From positions 1 through 64,000 of the forward strand of contig CAZLSW010000007.1 in assembly GCA_964562375.1 (NCBI GenBank): a stretch of 64,000 bases of DNA, given 5' to 3'. The notes under the pieces were generated by a model that did no database searches, had not been told where the DNA came from, and saw nothing but the letters and a program-made list of their open reading frames with translations. The number at the start of each line of letters is the position of its first letter. Within the stretch, counting starts at the first letter, position 1. This stretch comes from JAJPXC01 sp964562375. Lineage in GTDB: Bacteria; Bacteroidota; Bacteroidia; Bacteroidales; Muribaculaceae. Below are positions 50,640-61,500 of the stretch, piece by piece. The position numbers and the translations under genes are program-made.

Positions 50640-51527
50640 CTATTCGACTATGTTGACGGTGACGTTACCCGAGGTGGAGGTGAGTAGGGCGCCGAAGATG
50701 TTGGTGCGGTAATTGCGCTGCAGGGGTGTAGCGGGTACCGATAACTTGTTCAACATCGCGGAGTTGTCCCAGAAATTCAAGGTCACGTCAGATGTCTGCT
50801 TATCCTTGCCGACGAGCACGTAGGCCATCGCAAGATACTCATAATCATCAAGTTTGCCAATCGGGAAGGTCTGATACCCATCGTCGCTCGATGTAAGACC
50901 GTCGTTGGGACGCACCGTCTGAGAGAAAGTCGCTGTGTTTGAGCCACTTACGGCACCAGTGCCAAGATTTATCGTTGTGTACACATCGTTGACAGTCATT
51001 GTGGTTGAAACTGTTTTGCCAGCTACGCTCGCATCTGCTAAGTCGCTCGTACCCACGTTGATCTGTGCGAACGGACGCAAAAGGGTCACGCTCTCGGTGG
51101 CGTCGCCGCTTACTTTGACGGTGGATTTAGCGTAGAACGCGTCGCGCGAGTCATCATTCAACGACGCGCCTTCATACGACACTGTAACCGTCTGATCTTC
51201 GGGCTTCCACACATAAGGAGCATCCTCGCTGTGGGCCCAGAAAATCACGTCATAAGTTTGGCTCACCATCAACTTGATATTGACGCGGGCGATGCGGTCG
51301 GCGTTGATGTTGGCATTGCCCGTGGAAATCAGCTTACCGTCCTCATACACAGCGTAATCCAACAATGTTGCGGACAAGCCATCGGAGAACGCCCTCGACG
51401 AAATGGCCGCGGGTAGCTGGGCGTTGAACGATATGGTGGCCTCATGAGCGTCGTCGTTATCGCTTGAGCAGGAGCATATAGCGCCCATCAAGAGGGCCGC
51501 AAAAGCCGTGAGCAGTGTCTTTTTCAT
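50640..51527 (-). CDS. Fimbrillin-like (FimB/Mfa2 or DUF6562-type) lipoprotein
   Basis: 295 residues from ATG 51527. Lipobox 'MGAICSC' with Cys at about 18-20 is followed by 'SSDNDD', acidic as in surface lipoproteins. 'ATISFNAQLPAAISSRAFSDG' and 'LDYAVYEDGKLISTGNANINADRIARVNIKLMVSQTYDVIFWAHSEDAPYVW' match the beta-sandwich start of Bacteroidales fimbrillin and anchor proteins. 'LLRPFAQINVGTSDLADA' and 'LQRNYRTNIFGALLTSTSGNVTVNIVE' are the usual later blocks, of the type seen in major-subunit-like proteins with the final strand. It stands alone with its own promoter. It could be a fimbrial component or a stand-alone surface adhesin. Confidence 0.75.
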   Translation of the reverse strand: MKKTLLTAFAALLMGAICSCSSDNDDAHEATISFNAQLPAAISSRAFSDGLSATLLDYAVYEDGKLISTGNANINADRIARVNIKLMVSQTYDVIFWAHSEDAPYVWKPEDQTVTVSYEGASLNDDSRDAFYAKSTVKVSGDATESVTLLRPFAQINVGTSDLADASVAGKTVSTTMTVNDVYTTINLGTGAVSGSNTATFSQTVRPNDGLTSSDDGYQTFPIGKLDDYEYLAMAYVLVGKDKQTSDVTLNFWDNSAMLNKLSVPATPLQRNYRTNIFGALLTSTSGNVTVNIVE

Positions 51528-51563
51528 GATTTCGTGTAGTCGTATTGAAAGTTGTTCTTGTCG

Positions 51564-51593
51564 CGAAGTTAATATTTTTCGACCATAAAACAA
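51564..51593 (-). promoter_or_regulatory. Predicted promoter of the fimbrillin-like gene
   Basis: On the minus strand TTG (51591-51593), a 19-nt spacer and TAACTTCG (51564-51571), with a leader of about 32 nt to ATG 51527. Confidence 0.55.
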
Positions 51594-51628
51594 CACTTTC
51601 TCCTCAAAAAACGTTGCCACGGCACGCA

Positions 51629-54457
51629 TCAGGCTTTAATGATTTCCTCGCGGGTGAGGGTGGTGACGGGCAACGAGATGAAGGAAGTGTCGGGATTGTC
51701 GCCAACCAGGGTGATGGAGCGTTTGGTCGGGATGATGACGCGGTTATGGAAATCGGCCACGTCATCAAGTGTCACGTCGGGCCCGAAGGTGGCCATTTCC
51801 CAATTCTTGTCGCGGTCGTAGCCCTGCGCTACGAGTTGGGCGACGCGGCTCGGCAACTGCCGGGGGGTGGGGAAGCCGTGGTTGATGCGGTTGAGGCGCT
51901 CGGCTTTTATGGCCTCGAATTGCAGCGGCCTAAGCGGCAAGTGGGCGACAAGGTTGTCGAGAGCTTCTACTGCCTCTTGGGTTTTGTCGGCTTGCGTGCC
52001 GATTACCATAATGGTGGAGCCGGGAATGTCGGCTGAGGGCTTGCCCGGGAGTGATATTTGGGTGAATGTTTGGTAGCCCAGTGAGCGGAACTCTCGTAGC
52101 TCTTGGAACATCACCGACGACATTCCCCCGCCGAAGTAGTCGGCCCATAGCTGGGCGACCACGCGCTCTCGAGGGGTGGCCATTGCAGGAAGCTGGCGAA
52201 TCACACCCAGACTCACTTGGCGCGTCTTGGGGACGTGGTAGGTGTACACGCGGTTGTCCTGAGGCAGGGGCGTCTTGTAGGTGTCCTCGACGGGAATGAT
52301 GGCTTGGGGGAGTTGCAGCAGGTTGACGGCTTGTTGGACCTGTTCAAGAGTGTTAGGGCCGCTATAGGCGATCGATCGTTGCGCCGTAAGCACTTTTCGG
52401 AAGGCTTCCATCATGGTCTTGGCGGAGCCTCGTTTGGCGTCGGTCGGGGAGAATCGGCGCAGGAAGATTGAGCGGTCGCCGTAGAGGGCGCGCTGGCCCA
52501 CGGCATGCATCACAGTGGAGACGTTGTTGTCGAATGCTTTATCGGTGACGTTTAGCGCCTCGACGACATCCTTATAGCATGCGGCGTCCTCGGCCACGCC
52601 CTGGATAAAGTCGTTGAGCAGGGCGACGGCTTGGTGCAGACGGTCGGCACGGGCTTCGAGTTGGATTTTGGTTTCGTCGTTGGTGACGCGTATCTCCAGC
52701 GACGCTCCCAGCATGGCCAATTGGAGGTTGAACTCCTTGCGGCTCAGGGAGTTGACGGGGGCTTTGTCGAAATATTCGGGAAGGAGCTCGAGGATTGGGT
52801 CGGAAGCCTTGCCGCGATGGAGGATGATGTCGAAATCTACGAGGTCGTTGGCCGAAAGTTTATTGTAGAAGATGGGGGTAGAAGGCCGTCCAAGGCCGTC
52901 CCATCCAGTGGTGACGTCGTTTTTGATGTCAATCAAGCGGCAGTGGAAGGGGATGTCGCCGAATCGCTGGCGCAACTCGCTGGCGTAGGCGCTTTCCTCG
53001 GCTGCGTGTTTGGGCCGAAGTGGGGTGTAGCCCGGTTGCTTGAGGCGCTCGGGATCCATTTTGCCGAATTTCTTGACCAAACGGAGGAACCCATCCTTGG
53101 TGAAGTAGCGGGCCGCCACCTCGGCGATGTCGTCCTGGGTATAGGTCTTAATCTCTTGAATACCACGGAGATATTCGCTCCAGCTTTGTCCTTGGGAGAA
53201 CACTCTCACCATTGCCTTGCCGCGCTCCTGGGGATTCTCCAGTTCCTCCAGCAACTCACGTTCAAGCGCTTCTCGGGCCACGTTGAGTAGCTCTTCGGGG
53301 TAGTCCTTGGAAATCAAGCGTTTAAGAGCTTTGTGGAACTGGTGTTCAAGGCCTCGATTGGTGCCGAGGGGCATTTTGGGCACTCCCAGTAGCACGAGGA
53401 TGCCTGCGTCGTTCATCGGGAGATGCCCGGCGGTGGTTATCAGGGCTTTATGATCGAGGGTGATGCGGTCGAGCAGGCCGGTGGTGCTGTCGTTGGTGAG
53501 CATGGCCACAGCGAGTCGCGCTTTCCACATGTCGGGGTTGCCGTTTTCGGGACCTGGGTAGACCAGCGCGAATCCCTTAACCATGGGAATGGCTAGCGGT
53601 ACTTTCACTGTCTCGCCATAGTGGGCCGGTACAGGCTCTTTAACGCGCTCAGGCACTGAGCCTTGTGGCAAGCGGCCGAAGGTGCGCTCGAGTTTCTCTT
53701 TGATTCCGTTGGGTTCGAAATTGCCCGAGAGGATAAGGCCCATATTGGCCGCGCCGTAATATTTCTGGTAAAACGCCTGCATTTGGCTGAGCGAAGGGTG
53801 TTTAAGAGCCTCCGTGGAGCCTATTATGGGGAAGGCGTAGGGGTGGGTGCCGAAGTAGTTTTTGCGTACAAGCTCTACAGCCACCGCCGACATATTGTCG
53901 GCATACATGTTTTTCTCCTCGTAGACAGTTTCCAACTCGCTCTGGAACAGCCTGTAAACGGGATTGATGAAACGCTCGGAGGCTATTTCCAGCCACGGGT
54001 CGAGGCAGTGAGGGGAGAAGGAGTTGTGGTAGAAAGTGAAGTCGTCGCCGGTGGCGGCATTGAGCCGCGAACCGCCGAAAAGTGTAATCAGGCGATTGTA
54101 CTCGTTGGGGATTGCGTATTCGGCGCCCTTGACGCTTAACTCGTTGATGGTCTGGAGGGAAACCTCGGTTTCCGTCCCGCCGACACGGGGGGACATCCTT
54201 TCTGGCTGAGCCTGCTGAGTAGAGAGGGCGTCGTAAGCGGCGGTGATACGGTCGAGCCAGGGGCGCTCGGCCTCGTAATCGACGGTGCCGATACGCTGGG
54301 TGCCTTTGAACATGATGTGCTCAAAGTAGTGGGCAATGCCGGTGTTGGGGCAGTCCTTGGCACCGGCTCTGACAACAACCGCTCCGAACACGCTGGGGAG
54401 GGTGTTGTCGACATCGAGCCACACGCGCATGCCGTTATTGAGGGTAATCTCTCGCAT
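51629..54457 (-). CDS. M16-family zinc metallopeptidase
   Basis: 942 residues with two pitrilysin-like halves. The inverted zinc motif H-x2-E-H is H43-Y-F-E46-H47 in 'IAHYFEHIMFKG', with the distal Glu in 'ELETVYEEKNMYADN'. The C-terminal half contains the usual inactive partner domain ('SLGVIRQLPAMATPRERVVAQLWADYFGGGMSSVMFQELREFRSLGYQTF'). No signal peptide is seen. At about residues 88-95, 'MSPRVGGT' is encoded by a family A palindrome (54174-54194), so this linker is an inserted element. It starts 43 bp after yidC and likely belongs to the pyrG-yidC operon. Confidence 0.88.
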   Translation of the reverse strand: MREITLNNGMRVWLDVDNTLPSVFGAVVVRAGAKDCPNTGIAHYFEHIMFKGTQRIGTVDYEAERPWLDRITAAYDALSTQQAQPERMSPRVGGTETEVSLQTINELSVKGAEYAIPNEYNRLITLFGGSRLNAATGDDFTFYHNSFSPHCLDPWLEIASERFINPVYRLFQSELETVYEEKNMYADNMSAVAVELVRKNYFGTHPYAFPIIGSTEALKHPSLSQMQAFYQKYYGAANMGLILSGNFEPNGIKEKLERTFGRLPQGSVPERVKEPVPAHYGETVKVPLAIPMVKGFALVYPGPENGNPDMWKARLAVAMLTNDSTTGLLDRITLDHKALITTAGHLPMNDAGILVLLGVPKMPLGTNRGLEHQFHKALKRLISKDYPEELLNVAREALERELLEELENPQERGKAMVRVFSQGQSWSEYLRGIQEIKTYTQDDIAEVAARYFTKDGFLRLVKKFGKMDPERLKQPGYTPLRPKHAAEESAYASELRQRFGDIPFHCRLIDIKNDVTTGWDGLGRPSTPIFYNKLSANDLVDFDIILHRGKASDPILELLPEYFDKAPVNSLSRKEFNLQLAMLGASLEIRVTNDETKIQLEARADRLHQAVALLNDFIQGVAEDAACYKDVVEALNVTDKAFDNNVSTVMHAVGQRALYGDRSIFLRRFSPTDAKRGSAKTMMEAFRKVLTAQRSIAYSGPNTLEQVQQAVNLLQLPQAIIPVEDTYKTPLPQDNRVYTYHVPKTRQVSLGVIRQLPAMATPRERVVAQLWADYFGGGMSSVMFQELREFRSLGYQTFTQISLPGKPSADIPGSTIMVIGTQADKTQEAVEALDNLVAHLPLRPLQFEAIKAERLNRINHGFPTPRQLPSRVAQLVAQGYDRDKNWEMATFGPDVTLDDVADFHNRVIIPTKRSITLVGDNPDTSFISLPVTTLTREEIIKA
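54174..54194 (-). repeat. Family A palindrome inside the M16 peptidase gene
   Basis: Arms GTCCCGCCG and CGGGGGGAC (one mismatch) around ACA. On the minus strand it is preceded by AGAAAGGAT, the same flank as at the family B copies near 35717. It is read in frame as part of 'ERMSPRVGGTET', a different reading frame of the hairpin from that used in the coiled-coil gene. Confidence 0.75.
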
Positions 54458-54472
54458 TGTAGAAATTTGTTT

Positions 54473-54493
54473 GTCCCGCCGACACGGCGGGAC
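54473..54493. repeat. Family A palindrome between yidC and the M16 gene
   Basis: Perfect hairpin, arms GTCCCGCCG/CGGCGGGAC around ACA, flanked by AAATAGGAT on the minus strand. It lies in the 43-bp gap between the two genes, 280 bp from the coding copy. Confidence 0.85.
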
Positions 54494-54500
54494 ATCCTAT

Positions 54501-56594
54501 TTAACGGCGGCGTTGCTTCTGCTGCTCGCGGAGCATAGCTTGCTGCTTGCGTTGCATCTCCTCCATGCGAGCCATGAAACCGCTTTTCTTTTTGGGCTTA
54601 GCGGCGTTGGCCTTCATCTTGGCGCGCATCTTCTCCTCGTTGACGCAACGACGGAAGATGTAGGTTTGCACGATGGTGATCAACAGCGACAGGAAATAGT
54701 AGTAGCTCAGGCCCGACGCGTAATCGTTGAAGAAGAAGAGGAACATGATGGGCATCAGGTACATCATCCATTTCATGCCCGGCATGGAGGATGACGTCGG
54801 CTGATTCTGCATGTTGATTTGCGTATAGATGATGTTGGTGACGGTCATCAGCAAGCAGAAGAGACTCACATGGTTGCCGTAGAAGGGGATTGTGAACGGC
54901 AGGGTGCAAATCACGTCGGGCGCCGAGAGGTCGTGGGCCCAAAGGAAGCCTTGACCGCGCAATTCGATACACGACGGGAAGAAGGAGAACATGGCGATCA
55001 GCACGGGGAACTGCAACAACATCGGCAGGCAGCCCGAGAAGGGCGAGGCCCCAGCCTTGGAGTAGAGCGCCATAGTCATTTGCTGGCGTTTCATTGCGTT
55101 CTCCTGCCCAGGATATTTGTCGTTAATCTCCTTAATCTCAGGTGCTAACAGGCGCATGCGAGCTTGCGACATGTAGCTCTTGTAGGTGAACGGGAACAGG
55201 ATGATCTTGATGAAAATGGTCAACAGCAGGATGATGATGCCGTAATCGGTGATGAACGATCCCAGGAACGTGAACACGGGGATGATAATGATGGTGTTGA
55301 TCCAGCGGAACAGCGTCCATCCCAAGGGGATAAGGTGGGTCAACTGCAGGTCCTCCTTGGTGTCGAGGGTGTCGTCGAGGCTCGACAGCAGCGGGTAGAG
55401 GTTGGGGCCGAGGAAGATGTCGAAAGTGCAAGGGGTAGCCGAGGTTGACGAATAATCCATCGACGCGGTGCACTCCATGGTTTTCAGGAATGTGGGGTCG
55501 TCGTTGAGGGGCGCCGATTCCACATCGGCCGCATTAAAGCCTCCGCGGGGGATTACTACCGACGAGAAGAACTGGTTTTTGAATGCCACCCATTGGAGCT
55601 TCTGGTTCAACGACTCGCGGTCGTTGGAGTTCTCGCTGAGGTGGTCGGGACCCTCACCCATGAATTTATAGAAAATCGACGAGTTGCGCTCCTCGAAGGT
55701 GCGACCCTTCTCGTTGCGCGCCATCTTTTGGTACCAGTGGAAGTCGATGGAGGCCACCGATGAGGGGATAATGCGTTGCATTCCGCTCTGCACCAGCTCC
55801 ATGGTGACGATATAGGAGTCGGGGTGGAGCGAGTAACGCAGGCCCCACATGGCGCCTTGCTCGAGGTCGAGGCGCATCAGGATTGTGGAATCGTTCTCCT
55901 GCACGGGGGTGAAGTAGAATCGCCCGGTGTCGAATCGCTGCGAGGCCGAGGTGAGGATAAACGAGTAGGAGTCGGTGGCCGGGGTGAACATCTTCACCAG
56001 CGCAGTGTCGCCGCCCACATAGGTGTCGTAATCCTTGAGCGTGGCCTGGGCGATAACGCCACCCTTGGTGCTGAGGTCGAGCTTCACCAGCTTGTTTTCC
56101 AGCACGATAGTGGTAGAGTCGCCGTAAAGCACGCCGGCAAAGCTCTGGTATCGAGCGGCGTCGGTTATCGCCTCGCGTATAGCGGCGTAGGCGGCACGCT
56201 TCTCGGCCGAGGTGGCCTGAACGGCGCTTGGGTTGGCTATCAGCGTGCCGGCGTTGAGTGTGGTGTCGAGGGCGCGCACGGTGCCCTGGATTTGTCCCTC
56301 GGCCCCCAGGGTCAAGCTAAGCGAGGGGGTGGTGAACGTCTTGGCGGCGGTTGAGTCGGCTGCCGACGACTGGTTGATCAAGGCCCTTATCGAAGCGGCC
56401 TCGGCAGGGGTAATTGTGTCCAAGCGCAACGCCTGGCGCTCGGCCTCTTCGGCCTCCAGCCGGGCCTGAGCCTCGGCTTGCTCCTGTTTGGCGCGCTGGG
56501 CTTGAATCTCCTCTTCCGAGGGCTTGTTGAACCACATGAATCCGAAGATGACCAGGGCCATCATCGCGAATCCTATGAGAGTGTTTTTATCCAT
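54501..56594 (-). CDS. yidC: Membrane protein insertase YidC
   Basis: 697 residues. The first transmembrane helix is 'TLIGFAMMALVIFGFMWFN', followed by a large periplasmic domain ('VLENKLVKLDLSTKGGVIAQATLKDYDTYVG') and the conserved insertase core: 'LFRWINTIIIIPVFTFLGSFITDYGIIILLLTIFIKIILFPFTYKSYMSQARMRLLAPEIKEINDKYPG', 'GCLPMLLQFPVLIAMFSFFPSCIELRGQGFLWAHDLSAPD' and 'GMKWMMYLMPIMFLFFFNDYASGLSYYYFLSLL'. The tail is strongly basic. It inserts and folds inner-membrane proteins with or without SecYEG. Codons 20-55 encode an Ala/Glu/Gln-rich helix. It lies downstream of pyrG. Confidence 0.95.
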   Translation of the reverse strand: MDKNTLIGFAMMALVIFGFMWFNKPSEEEIQAQRAKQEQAEAQARLEAEEAERQALRLDTITPAEAASIRALINQSSAADSTAAKTFTTPSLSLTLGAEGQIQGTVRALDTTLNAGTLIANPSAVQATSAEKRAAYAAIREAITDAARYQSFAGVLYGDSTTIVLENKLVKLDLSTKGGVIAQATLKDYDTYVGGDTALVKMFTPATDSYSFILTSASQRFDTGRFYFTPVQENDSTILMRLDLEQGAMWGLRYSLHPDSYIVTMELVQSGMQRIIPSSVASIDFHWYQKMARNEKGRTFEERNSSIFYKFMGEGPDHLSENSNDRESLNQKLQWVAFKNQFFSSVVIPRGGFNAADVESAPLNDDPTFLKTMECTASMDYSSTSATPCTFDIFLGPNLYPLLSSLDDTLDTKEDLQLTHLIPLGWTLFRWINTIIIIPVFTFLGSFITDYGIIILLLTIFIKIILFPFTYKSYMSQARMRLLAPEIKEINDKYPGQENAMKRQQMTMALYSKAGASPFSGCLPMLLQFPVLIAMFSFFPSCIELRGQGFLWAHDLSAPDVICTLPFTIPFYGNHVSLFCLLMTVTNIIYTQINMQNQPTSSSMPGMKWMMYLMPIMFLFFFNDYASGLSYYYFLSLLITIVQTYIFRRCVNEEKMRAKMKANAAKPKKKSGFMARMEEMQRKQQAMLREQQKQRRR

Positions 56595-56599
56595 TGGGT

Positions 56600-58392
<1,793 letters not shown>

Positions 58393-58408
58393 TTATATTT
58401 TTAAACCG

Positions 58409-58439
58409 CGAAGATAGCGATTTTTCCCAAAAATCACAA
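58409..58439 (-). promoter_or_regulatory. Predicted pyrG promoter
   Basis: On the minus strand TTG (58437-58439), a 20-nt spacer and TATCTTCG (58409-58416), 19 nt before ATG 58389. Confidence 0.55.
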
Positions 58440-58486
58440 TAGCGGTACCTGAGGTAAATAGGTACTTGGGTGAGTTTTGAGTAGCG

Positions 58487-58517
58487 AAAACCCCGCCTGG
58501 TGAAAACCAGACGGGGC
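58487..58517 (-). terminator. Terminator of the surface-protein genes
   Basis: An 11-bp stem CCCCGCCTGGT/ACCAGACGGGG (one mismatch) with a GAAA loop. On the minus strand it is followed by TTTTCG, 16 bp after the stop at 58533. Confidence 0.7.
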
Positions 58518-58532
58518 TATTATACTTATTCA

Positions 58533-61500
58533 CTAATACTTAATCACCTCGCCTTTGTTGGCCGTGCGCTTGATCACGAGCGTGCCAGGGGTGGGTTGCG
58601 GGAGGCTAATTCCTTGCAGGTTGTAATACTCAACGTCGTCGCCCTCGGCATCGTAACGCACGTCGTCGATGCCCACGCGACCATTGACGTAGAGGGGCAA
58701 GGTGGCGGTGAACTGCTTAGTACCAGTCTGCGTATAAGCTTTGTAATCAACGGTTTGGCGCACGGTGATGGAGTCGTCGAGTTTCTCGCCGGAAATTACG
58801 GTGAGGACGAGCGAGTCATCCTCGATGGCAGCCGACAGCACGGTGGTATCGGGGAGCGGCTCGACGATGTCGTAGGAGAAGGTCATGCCGTAAACCGACG
58901 AGGGCTTGGCGAAGATGTCGGTCATCGGTATGGTTAAAGTAGAAGGATAAGCGCCTGAGAGCGAAAGGTATACGGCATCCTCTGTGATAGTGGGACGATA
59001 TACACGGGGCTTAATGGTGATCGACCAGTTTTCGGCCGATGCGGCGAGTCCGCCATGGTCGATAGCCTCTACGCGCACCACCACTACCGTGTCGGCGTCG
59101 AGCTCTCCACTGTAGCAGGTGACGATTTGCGCAGTGCCGTTGGATTTGGCGGATGCGGTCATAAACTTCTGTTGCTCAGCTGTTAATCGGGGATATACCT
59201 TCATCGAGCCGGTCTTGGCGGTGGTTTCGTTGTCGGTGAAGAGGGTGGTGGCTAACGAAGCGGTTTGGGAGAGTCCCCACTCGTAGGTTGTGCCGCCATT
59301 GGTGACTGTGGATTTGGCTACGGGTGCGTCGTTGACTGCTACAGCGGCCATCGCGGCCATCGCGGTGGGAGCAGCCGAGAGTGTAACCTCGGTCACATCC
59401 TCGCCAGCGAAAGCGTTCATTGTCGCGTCGTCATAAGCCACGTAAATAGTTGAATCCCAAGGAGTATAACCGCCAGCGACAGGCTGCTTCTCGTCAACGA
59501 GGGAAAGAGCCTCGTCCCAGGTGTCGGATGCGAGGTCGAGAACTGCGAAACCTCCCTCGCCCTCCACGTAGAGCTGGGTGTCGGCCACAAACGAGACGCC
59601 ACCCTTGGCCAGCGTCGAAGTGAGAGTTTCGTAGGTGATGTTGGTGAGGTCGGCCACGTTAGCGACAATTACGTTACCCGAGGCACCAACGATGTAAACT
59701 TTAGTGTCGTTGACATACACGTCCTTGGCGTCAAGGTAGCTCAGCGGCAACGACATAGCCGTGTCAAAATTGTTGCCGGTCATGTCGATTACCTCGGCTC
59801 GCGACAGGCCTTCGGCATCGGTGGTGATGGCAATCACATAGGGATTGATGATTGACGAAACCACAGGCTCGTAAGTGGCCACAGCCACTACTGGGGCGGT
59901 CAACTCCACCTGCTTGTATAGCTCTAAGTCGCTGCGATACAGGGCTTTCACGATGTTGCCGTCACCCACGATTACACGGTTGAGCGAGGATGCCATTGGG
60001 TGGCGTCCCTCCTGGGAGAGCGTGGCGGTAGCTTCAACCTCCTTGCTGGCAACGTTGATACGCTGAACAGCCTGGGGAGTGGCCGCGAAGGCGATAGCGC
60101 CGTCAACGACGATGGCGCTGGCGGCAGAGCCTGAAGTGATTGTAGTGGTGAGTGGTGAGTTGTGAGTGGAGAGAGTAGCCGATGAGTCGCTGAGGAGCAG
60201 GGAGTTGTTGACAGCGCCATTGTCGGGGCCGTAAATCACCGGGATGGAGTAGGACAACTGTTGGCCGAAGAAGGTGACCTGCATGTCGAGCACGTCGGTG
60301 AAGTAATCGCCCTCAGTGAAGGAGTATTCCAGACGGTTGTGGAGGATGTCCATGGCTCCCTTGCCATCGCGGGCGGTGACGGAGTCGAACCACACGGTAG
60401 CGTTGCGGTCGTTGGAGAACACGGCTGAGTTCAACAACTCACCCTCGGGGGCGTTGTAGGCGATACGGATGGCGTCGACGGGGTTCAACGCTGGTGGATT
60501 CACCACATTCACAGTGATTTGGGTGGACAAGGCCGGGTCGGTGTCGCTGTAGATGGTGAGTACCGCCGAGCCAGCTGTGAGAGCCGTGAACGTGCCGTCC
60601 TTGGCAATTGTGCCCACGGCCGGATCGGAGTTCTCCCACGTGTAGGTGTCGTAGGCGAAGTGGTTGCCCACCGAGCCGTTGATTTCGGCCGTGATCTCGT
60701 CGGTGCTCATCACCTCGATGAAGATACGCTCGCCGGTGACGCAGGTGATTACGCCATCGGTGTTTTCCGAGGTGACAATCACGCCGTTAAGGGTGTCGAC
60801 CCACACCTCGGTGGAAGCCTCTTCGGCCCAGTCGCCCTGCTTGAAGTATAGCTCGATTTTGCCTGGGGCGATGCCGGTGACGTTACCCTGGGAGTCGACG
60901 GTGGCGATTGAGGTGTCGCTGGTGCGCCATTGGGCGGGTTCCTCGGCGGTAGGCTCCACAGGGCGTCCGTTCTTGAACAGCAAGCCGTCGAATTTCACGG
61001 TTTGGCCTACCGGCACTTGCAACTGCGATACGCCGATATAATTAATGTAGTAATCCTGGGGTACATAGTCGGGGTCGGGCAGCGCCATCATAACGCCGTT
61101 GACCTCCGTTGACCATTCACCCACGGCACCGCCGCAATTGACGGCACCGGCCGTGTACACCTTTATGAAGTCGATTTGGTCAAGCTCCACATGGTTGCCA
61201 TCGGCGTCAACGGCCCAGGAGATGTCAAATCCGTCGTAGGATTTCCCGTTGTCGTCGGCGTAGTAGGGGTTGGAGCGCAGAGCCGGGTCCTTGACGTTCC
61301 CTTTGTTGTCGCAGTAGCCGAAGGCCGGGCAGCGGTAGAAGGTGATATAGCTGGAGTTGCGGCGGTCGAGCGACGAGCGGATCATCGTGCCGGTGAGGGT
61401 CACTTGGTCGCGCTGCGAGTTCTCATAATAGTAAGGATCGGGGTAGTAGCTTTGGGAGTGGAAAGCATTGGTAAGGACAGCGCCGGCGGTACCGTCGCTG

